A stretch of 64,000 bases of DNA. It comes from Pandoraea nosoerga (GTDB lineage: Bacteria; Pseudomonadota; Gammaproteobacteria; Burkholderiales; Burkholderiaceae). Below are positions 57,831-64,000 of the stretch, piece after piece (positions within the stretch are counted from its first letter, which is position 1; the number at the start of each line of letters is the position of its first letter). The translations under genes and the position numbers were made by a program. The DNA lies in the NCBI RefSeq assembly GCF_902459585.1, contig NZ_CABPSC010000005.1:62001-126000 (forward strand), given 5' to 3'. The notes beneath the pieces are model-generated. The model worked only from the letters and a program-made list of their open reading frames with translations. It was not told where the DNA came from and searched no databases.

Positions 57831-59303
57831 GTGAGCCTTGCGACTCCGCCGCTGCTGCGGCACTACGTGGATGGCGCGTTCGTCGCCACCGATCGCCAGT
57901 TCGACAACGTGAGCCCGGTCGACGGCCGGCTCGTCGCCAAGGTATGCGAGGCGGACGCGGCCACCGTCGGGCGTGCGGTCGCGGCGGCGCGCCGCGCGCT
58001 GCACGAAGGCCCGTGGGGCAGGACCACGCCGGCCGAACGCGCCGCCGTGCTGCACCGCATTGCCGACGGCATCCAGGCGCGCTTCGACGAGTTCGTCGCT
58101 GCCGAAGTCGCCGACACCGGCCGCCCGGTCGAACAGGCGCGCACGCTCGACGTCGCCCGCGGCATCGCCAACTTCCGCATGTTCGCCGACCTCGTCAAGA
58201 CCGCCGGCAGCGAGGTCTACGAGATGCGCGCGGCCGACGGCGCCGACGTGATGAATTACGTCGCGCGCAAGCCGCTCGGCGTGATCGGCATCATCTCGCC
58301 GTGGAACCTGCCGCTGCTGCTCTTCACGTGGAAGGTCGCGCCGGCGCTCGCCATGGGCAACTGCGTGGTGGCCAAGCCGTCGGAGGAAACGCCCTCCTCG
58401 GCCACGCTGCTCGCCGAAGTCATGCACGAAGCGGGCGTACCGCCCGGCGTATTCAACCTCGTGCACGGCTTCGGGCCGGACTCGGCCGGCGAATTCCTCA
58501 CGAAGCACCCCGACGTGGCCGCCATTACCTTTACCGGCGAGTCGCGCACGGGCAGCGCCATCATGAAGGCCGTGGCCGACGGCGTAAAGGAAATCTCGTT
58601 CGAGCTCGGCGGCAAGAACGCCGCCGTGGTGTTCGCCGACGCCGATTTCGACGCGGCCGTCGACGGCGTGGTGCGCTCCTCGTTCACCAATGCCGGACAG
58701 GTCTGCCTGTGCTCGGAGCGCGTCTACGTCGAGCGCCCCATCTTCGAGCGCTTCGTGGCCGCGCTGGCCGAGCGCGCCGCCGCGCTGCGCATCGACGCGC
58801 CCGAGGCGCCCGGCGTGCAGATGGGGCCGCTCGTCTCGCGCAAGCACCGCGAGAAGGTGCTCTCGTACTATCGCCTGGCCGTCGAGGAAGGCGCCACGGT
58901 GGTGACCGGCGGCGGCGTACCCGTCTTCGGCGACGCGCGCGATGAAGGCGCATTCGTGCAGCCCACGGTCTGGACCGGCCTGCCCGACACGGCCCGCTGC
59001 GTGCGCGAGGAGATCTTCGGCCCGGTGTGCCACGTCGCGCCATTCGACAGCGAGGACGAAGTGATCCGCCGCGTCAACGACAGCGACTACGGCCTCGCGG
59101 GCTGCGTCTGGACGACCGATCTGTCGCGCGCGCACCGCGTGGCGCGCCAGTTCCAGACCGGGCTCGTGTGGGTCAACACCTGGTTCCTGCGCGACCTGCG
59201 CACGCCGTTCGGCGGCGTGAAGCTCTCGGGTCTGGGCCGCGAAGGCGGACGCCACTCGCTCGACTTCTATTCCGAAATCACCAACATCTGCATCAAACTG
59301 TGA
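57831..59303 (+). CDS. nbaE: 2-aminomuconic 6-semialdehyde dehydrogenase
   Basis: A 490-residue NAD-dependent aldehyde dehydrogenase. Visible motifs: PWNLPLLLFTWKVAPALAMG (cofactor domain), FTGESRTGSAIMKA, the general-base Glu in SFELGGKNAAVVF and the nucleophilic Cys in NAGQVCLCSERVYV. Close relatives oxidise 2-aminomuconate or 2-hydroxymuconate semialdehyde. The next three genes complete the 3-hydroxyanthranilate route, so the aminomuconate semialdehyde activity is favoured. It is the first gene of the operon, behind the palindrome at 57694. Confidence 0.9.
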   Translation: MSLATPPLLRHYVDGAFVATDRQFDNVSPVDGRLVAKVCEADAATVGRAVAAARRALHEGPWGRTTPAERAAVLHRIADGIQARFDEFVAAEVADTGRPVEQARTLDVARGIANFRMFADLVKTAGSEVYEMRAADGADVMNYVARKPLGVIGIISPWNLPLLLFTWKVAPALAMGNCVVAKPSEETPSSATLLAEVMHEAGVPPGVFNLVHGFGPDSAGEFLTKHPDVAAITFTGESRTGSAIMKAVADGVKEISFELGGKNAAVVFADADFDAAVDGVVRSSFTNAGQVCLCSERVYVERPIFERFVAALAERAAALRIDAPEAPGVQMGPLVSRKHREKVLSYYRLAVEEGATVVTGGGVPVFGDARDEGAFVQPTVWTGLPDTARCVREEIFGPVCHVAPFDSEDEVIRRVNDSDYGLAGCVWTTDLSRAHRVARQFQTGLVWVNTWFLRDLRTPFGGVKLSGLGREGGRHSLDFYSEITNICIKL

Positions 59304-59387
59304 GGCGACGGTGCGGGGGTTCCGATGGGGGTCGGGCCACCGCACCCGCGCGCCGTCCACGACAAGGCACAACGGAGGCAAGGCAAC

Positions 59388-59822
59388 ATGAGCGCAACGC
59401 AAGACACGCAGGCCCGGGTGATCGCCGGCAAGGCCAGGCCGCGCGGCAGGTTCCCGCACATCAAGCGTGCCGGCGACTTTCTGTTCGTCTCGGGCACGAG
59501 TTCGCGCCGCCCGGACAACACTTTCGCGGGCGCCGAAGTCGATGCGCTGGGCGTGACGAAGCTCGACATCCGCGCGCAGACGCGCGCCGTCATCGAGAAC
59601 ATCCGGGACATACTCGCGAGCGAAGGCGCCTCGCTCGCCGACGTGGTCGAAGTCGGCGCCTTTCTCGTGAACATGAACGACTTCGGCGGCTACAACGAGG
59701 TGTACGGCGAGTACTTCGACGAGAACGGGCCTACCCGCACCACCGTGGCGGTGCATCAACTGCCGCACCCGCTGCTGCTCATCGAGATCAAGTGCGTGGC
59801 CTATGCGCCGCGCGCCCGCTGA
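59388..59822 (+). CDS. nbaF: RidA-family 2-aminomuconate deaminase
   Basis: A 144-residue RidA/YjgF-type protein ([60 protein letters not shown]). In this operon the family member is aminomuconate deaminase, converting 2-aminomuconate to 4-oxalocrotonate with release of ammonia. GGAGG precedes the ATG. It follows the dehydrogenase gene by 84 bp and precedes the dioxygenase gene by 45 bp. Confidence 0.9.
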   Translation: MSATQDTQARVIAGKARPRGRFPHIKRAGDFLFVSGTSSRRPDNTFAGAEVDALGVTKLDIRAQTRAVIENIRDILASEGASLADVVEVGAFLVNMNDFGGYNEVYGEYFDENGPTRTTVAVHQLPHPLLLIEIKCVAYAPRAR

Positions 59823-60416
<594 letters not shown>

Positions 60417-60474
60417 GCCGCCGCGCGGGCCCGCCGGCCCGTCACGCCCCTTTCCGTCCAACACACGTCACGTC

Positions 60475-61470
60475 ATGAAGAAAATCGACATGCACGCCCA
60501 CTTCTTCCCGCGCATCTCGCGGGAGGAAGCGGCCCGGCTCGACCCCGCCACCGCGCCCTGGCTGCGCATCGACGAGGGCGGCGAGACCGGCAACATCATG
60601 CTCGACGGCCGCGCCTTTCGCCCGGTCTACCGCGCGCTGTGGGATCCCGCGCTGCGCGTCGAGGAGCTCGACCGTCACGGCATCGACCTGCAGATCGTGT
60701 GCGCCACGCCCATCATGTTCGGCTACCGCTACGACGGCCGCACCGTCATGGACTGGGTGCAGCGCATGAACGACCTCGCGCTCGAGCACTGCGCCTACGC
60801 ACCCGCGCGCCTGAAGGCCATGGCGCAAGTGCCGCTGCAGGACCTCGAACTGGCCTGTGCCGAGGCCTCGCGCGCCAAGGCCTGCGGCCATGTCGGGGTG
60901 CAGATCGGCAACCATCTCGGCCCGCGGGACCTGGACGACGAGCATCTCGTGAGCTTTTTGCGGCACTGCGGCAACGAGCGCATTCCCGTGCTCGTCCATC
61001 CGTGGGACATGATGACCGACGGCCGCATGAAAAAGTGGATGATGCCGTGGCTCGTGGCCATGCCCGCCGAGACGCAGCTCTCGATCCTCTCGCTCATCCT
61101 GTCGGGCGCCTTCGAACGTCTGCCGCGCTCGCTCAGGCTCTGCTTCGCCCACGGCGGCGGCGCCTTCCCATATCTGCTCGGCCGGGCCGAGAACGCGTGG
61201 CATTGCCGCGACATCGTGCGCGCCGACAGCCCCCACCCGCCGTCCCATTATCTCGACCGCTTCTACGTGGACAGCGCCGTGTTCGACCCGCGCGCCCTGC
61301 GCCTGCTGGTCGACACCATGGGTGTGCAGCGCATCATGCTCGGCTCCGACTACCCATTCCCGCTGGGCGAGCAGGACATCGGCCGTCTGGTGGCCGAACA
61401 GCCGGGGCTCGACGCGGCCGACCGGCAGCGCATTCTGGCCGACAACGCCCGGGAGTTCTTCGCCCTGTAA
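60475..61470 (+). CDS. nbaD: 2-amino-3-carboxymuconate-6-semialdehyde decarboxylase (ACMSD)
   Basis: A 331-residue Zn-dependent decarboxylase of the amidohydrolase superfamily. The metal motif is [13 protein letters not shown], with further ligands in HPWDMM and [13 protein letters not shown], and [15 protein letters not shown] carries the active-site His. By removing the carboxyl group it prevents spontaneous quinolinate formation and feeds the dehydrogenase encoded upstream. It is the last of the four contiguous pathway genes; a 211-bp gap follows. Confidence 0.95.
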   Translation: MKKIDMHAHFFPRISREEAARLDPATAPWLRIDEGGETGNIMLDGRAFRPVYRALWDPALRVEELDRHGIDLQIVCATPIMFGYRYDGRTVMDWVQRMNDLALEHCAYAPARLKAMAQVPLQDLELACAEASRAKACGHVGVQIGNHLGPRDLDDEHLVSFLRHCGNERIPVLVHPWDMMTDGRMKKWMMPWLVAMPAETQLSILSLILSGAFERLPRSLRLCFAHGGGAFPYLLGRAENAWHCRDIVRADSPHPPSHYLDRFYVDSAVFDPRALRLLVDTMGVQRIMLGSDYPFPLGEQDIGRLVAEQPGLDAADRQRILADNAREFFAL

Positions 61471-61681
61471 CTGGTGCTTTCCCGAGGTGTTTTTGAAATT
61501 GCTTGCCTACGTAATAGGCGTCGTTTAGGCTGGGCACTGAAATAGTTGATGCTTAAACAATTTAGCCCTATCCAACGCGCCAGGCCTGTGACGACCGACG
61601 TGAAGAAGCGGTCGAGCATCCCGGCGCCAGTCCTTCCTCTGCTGACAGTGCTTGCCAGAACCGGAACTTAGTTTGGAGACC

Positions 61682-62878
61682 ATGATGACGGGAACGAAGA
61701 CCACGCAACGCAAAGCCATCGCCGCGCTCGGCGCCCTTGCTGCCGCCGCGGCGCTGTTCGCCTCGGGCGGCGCGCACGCTGACGTGAAGATCGGCTTTAT
61801 CGGTACGCTCTCCGGGCCCGGCGGCGCGCTGGGCCAGGACCAGTACGACGCGTTCATGCTCGCCATCGAGCAAAAGGGCGGCAAACTCGGCGGCGTGCCG
61901 GTGCAGGTGATCAAGGAAGACGACCAGCTCAAGCCCGACGTCGGCGTGCAGGCCGCGCAAAAGCTCGTGGAGCGCGACAAGGTCTCGATCATCACCGGTG
62001 TGACGTTTTCCAACGTGATGATGGCCATTCACAAGAACGTGACCAACGCGGGCGTGATCATGGTCGGCTCGAACGCCGGCCCGACCCCGATCGCCGGGGC
62101 CCAGTGCTCGCCGAACTTCTTCTCGACGTCGTGGGACAACGATGAACTGCACGAGGCCGGCGGCCAGCTCTCGACCGACCTGGGCTACAAGAAGATGTAC
62201 GTAATGGCCCCGAACTATCAGGCCGGCCGCGACGCCGTGAACGGCTTCAAGCGCGACTACAAGGGCCAGATCGTCGACGAGGTCTACACGCAGGTCAACC
62301 AGCCCGACTACTCGGCCGAGATCGCCCAGTTGCAGGCGGCCAGGCCCGACGCCGTGTATGTGTTCTATCCGGGCGGCATGGGCGTGAACTTCGTCAAGCA
62401 GTATCGCCAGGCCGGCCTGCTCGGCAAGATTCCGCTGATCTCGGTGTCGACCATCGACGGCTCGACGCTGCCCGCGCTCAAGGAACTGGCCGTGGGCGCC
62501 ATCACCAGCGCGCCCTACTCGCCCGATCTCGACAACGCGCAGAACAAGCAGTTCGTGGCCGCCTTCCAGAAGAAATACAACCGCGTGCCGTCGATGTACG
62601 CCGCGCAGTCCTACGACGCGGCCAACCTGATCGACTCGGCGCTCACCAAGACCCGCGGCAACGCGGCCGATCGCGAAGCGCTGCGCGCGGCGCTCAAGGC
62701 CGCCGACTTCCAGTCGGTGCGCGGGCCGTTCAAGTTTGCCAGCAACCAGTTCCCGATTGCGCAGTTCTACCGCGTGGACGTGGTGAAGGACGCCACGGGC
62801 GCCGCGTTCGCGGCCAAGGGCAAGATCGACATCAAGACGCGTGCCGATCTGGCCGCGCAGTGCAAGATGAAGTCGTAA
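61682..62878 (+). CDS. LivJ-like ABC transporter substrate-binding protein
   Basis: A 398-residue periplasmic binding protein with a signal peptide (RKAIAALGALAAAAALFASG, cleavage near AHA-DV). The mature start VKIGFIGTLSGPGGALGQDQ and the VYVFYPGGMGVNFVKQYRQA segment fit the branched-chain amino acid/amide binding family (family 5). Two adjacent ATGs at 61682 and 61685 follow GGAG; the second has the better spacing. Its neighbours suggest a ligand from tryptophan or aromatic catabolism rather than leucine itself. The permease LivH begins at 63960. Confidence 0.9.
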   Translation: MMTGTKTTQRKAIAALGALAAAAALFASGGAHADVKIGFIGTLSGPGGALGQDQYDAFMLAIEQKGGKLGGVPVQVIKEDDQLKPDVGVQAAQKLVERDKVSIITGVTFSNVMMAIHKNVTNAGVIMVGSNAGPTPIAGAQCSPNFFSTSWDNDELHEAGGQLSTDLGYKKMYVMAPNYQAGRDAVNGFKRDYKGQIVDEVYTQVNQPDYSAEIAQLQAARPDAVYVFYPGGMGVNFVKQYRQAGLLGKIPLISVSTIDGSTLPALKELAVGAITSAPYSPDLDNAQNKQFVAAFQKKYNRVPSMYAAQSYDAANLIDSALTKTRGNAADREALRAALKAADFQSVRGPFKFASNQFPIAQFYRVDVVKDATGAAFAAKGKIDIKTRADLAAQCKMKS

Positions 62879-63087
62879 GGCCGCGCGCCCCGACACGCCT
62901 GAGCCCGCGAGCGGCGGCGCGGTGTCGCGCGACGCTGCGCCGCACGACGAATCTGCCGCAACCGGCGCGCGCATGACGCGCGGCATCGCGCGCGCCGGAC
63001 GCCGTTGCTGATGTGCCCCTGGCGCCGTGCGCCCGCCGGCACCGGCGTTGCACGACCCGAGCCACACCTGAGCACCATCGAGGGTTT

Positions 63088-63963
63088 ATGAAGCGCTATC
63101 GCAATTTCGACGAGGCCGAGCTGGACGTTCAATACAACGCTCGCGCCACCACGCCCAACGTTCTCGACACCCTCGCGCAGTACGCCGCCCAGAGCGCGCA
63201 CGCACGCGAGACCACGCCCTGCGTTCTGGACGTGGCCTACGGGGATCACCCCGACGAGACGCTCGACATCTTTCCCGCGCCGCAGCCGGGCGCCCCGGTT
63301 TTCTTCTTCGTCCACGGCGGCTACTGGCGCGCCCTCAACAAGAGCGACTCGAGCAACATGGCGCCCGCCTTCACGCGTGCCGGCGCCACGGTCGTGACCA
63401 TCAACTACACGCTCGCGCCCGCCGCGTCGCTCGACACCATCGTCGACCAGACGCGCCGCGCGCTGGCGTGGGTCTACCGCCACATTGGCGAGCACCATGG
63501 CGATGCGCGCCGCATCCATGTGTGCGGCAGCTCCGCCGGCGGCCATCTGGCGGGCATGCTGCTCGCCGGCGGCTGGCACGCGGACTACGGTGTACCGGAG
63601 GACGTGATCGCCGGCGCCGCACCGCTCTCGGGCCTGTTCGATCTCACGCCGATTCCGTACACGCATATCAACGAGTGGATGAAACTCTCGGCCGAGGACG
63701 CTCGCCGCAACAGCCCGTACTTCCATCTGCCCGGCCGGGGCTGCCCGATCGTGGTGTCCTACGGCGAGACCGAGACGGCGGAGTTCAAGCGACAGAGCGA
63801 CGATTACCTCGCCGCGTGGCGTGAGCGCGGCTTTCCCGGCGAATACGTGCCCATGCCCGGCACCAACCATTTCGACATCGTACTGACGCTCAACGACCCG
63901 ACCAGCCCGCTCACACAGGCGATCTTCCGTCAGATGGGCCTCGCCGCCCGGGAGGCAACATGA
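63088..63963 (+). CDS. Kynurenine formamidase-like alpha/beta hydrolase
   Basis: A 291-residue alpha/beta hydrolase. The oxyanion motif FFVHGGYWRALNK, the nucleophile elbow VCGSSAGGHLAGML and the late MPGTNHFDIV His are all present. HGGYW is characteristic of arylformamidases that release formate from N-formylkynurenine. Being next to 3-hydroxyanthranilate genes makes a role on kynurenine-pathway formamides or related amides attractive, but no kynurenine monooxygenase or kynureninase is in the window. Its stop overlaps the livH start (ATGA, 63960-63963). Confidence 0.85.
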   Translation: MKRYRNFDEAELDVQYNARATTPNVLDTLAQYAAQSAHARETTPCVLDVAYGDHPDETLDIFPAPQPGAPVFFFVHGGYWRALNKSDSSNMAPAFTRAGATVVTINYTLAPAASLDTIVDQTRRALAWVYRHIGEHHGDARRIHVCGSSAGGHLAGMLLAGGWHADYGVPEDVIAGAAPLSGLFDLTPIPYTHINEWMKLSAEDARRNSPYFHLPGRGCPIVVSYGETETAEFKRQSDDYLAAWRERGFPGEYVPMPGTNHFDIVLTLNDPTSPLTQAIFRQMGLAAREAT

Positions 63964-64000
63964 GTCTCACGCTGTTTCTCATGCAGTGCCTGAACGGGCT
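63960..64000 (+). CDS. LivH-type branched-chain ABC permease, N-terminus only
   Basis: Only 13 codons are visible before the window ends: MSLTLFLMQCLNG. This is the usual start of LivH-family permeases (first membrane helix). It overlaps the hydrolase stop by 4 bp and would pair with the binding protein at 61682. Confidence 0.65.
   Translation, partial: MSLTLFLMQCLNG

Overview
This 64 kb window is a piece of a high-GC betaproteobacterial chromosome, most likely Burkholderiaceae and plausibly Pandoraea or a close relative. The basis is high coding GC, a DUF3563 mini-protein gene, a helix-turn-helix extension on aspartate carbamoyltransferase, stand-alone ribB behind an FMN riboswitch, and bacterial-type 3-hydroxyanthranilate genes. 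The genus is inferred by eye. Genes are dense and most can be placed in a family.

Layout. 1-2.2 kb: end of an NRAMP metal transporter, then a three-lipoprotein operon (CsgG-like, DUF4810, DUF799). 2.7-8 kb: a DUF3563 mini-gene and a copper unit (cueR, an EEP-family phosphohydrolase, copA, with a copZ-like chaperone divergent) driven by a recognisable CueR operator. 8.2-16 kb: FMN riboswitch and ribB, a thioesterase, a cation/proton antiporter, a DUF2848-GntR-amidase cassette, and dsbB. 16.3-26.7 kb: a purine salvage and catabolism region (LysR regulator, xdhABC, adenine deaminase, NCS2 purine permease, guanine deaminase); adenine and guanine deaminases yield hypoxanthine and xanthine for XdhAB. 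27-42 kb: Mn riboswitch with a GDT1 family transporter, DUF4136 lipoprotein, pepN, metE/metR, an MFS transporter, an aconitase-superfamily enzyme with its LysR regulator, pyrB with an N-terminal HTH extension, and fbp.

42.5-46.4 kb is the only clear accessory region: a tRNA-Thr(CGU) followed by the C-terminal relic of a P4-type integrase, an acyltransferase-3 gene, an FkbM methyltransferase gene broken by an exact 304-bp tandem duplication, and a phage tail-tip (J protein) relic. Base composition drops here. It reads as a decayed genomic island carrying surface-glycan modification genes.

46.4-64 kb: a DUF1415 gene, an ankyrin-like protein with a large internal duplication, hmp under two near-identical NsrR-type operators, a GpdQ-like phosphodiesterase with a complete ABC importer and LacI regulator, and a 3-hydroxyanthranilate meta-cleavage operon (2-aminomuconate semialdehyde dehydrogenase, aminomuconate deaminase, 3-hydroxyanthranilate dioxygenase, ACMS decarboxylase). 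This is followed by a Liv-type binding protein, a kynurenine formamidase-like hydrolase and the start of a LivH permease.

A recurring feature is short tandem repeats (7-21 bp units) in many gaps and in a few gene ends (xdhC, copA). I see no CRISPR array, no intact insertion sequence and no obvious new multi-gene defence system. The most noteworthy signals are the broken FkbM gene, the island relics, the paired promoters of xdhA and the purine permease, and the paired NsrR sites.
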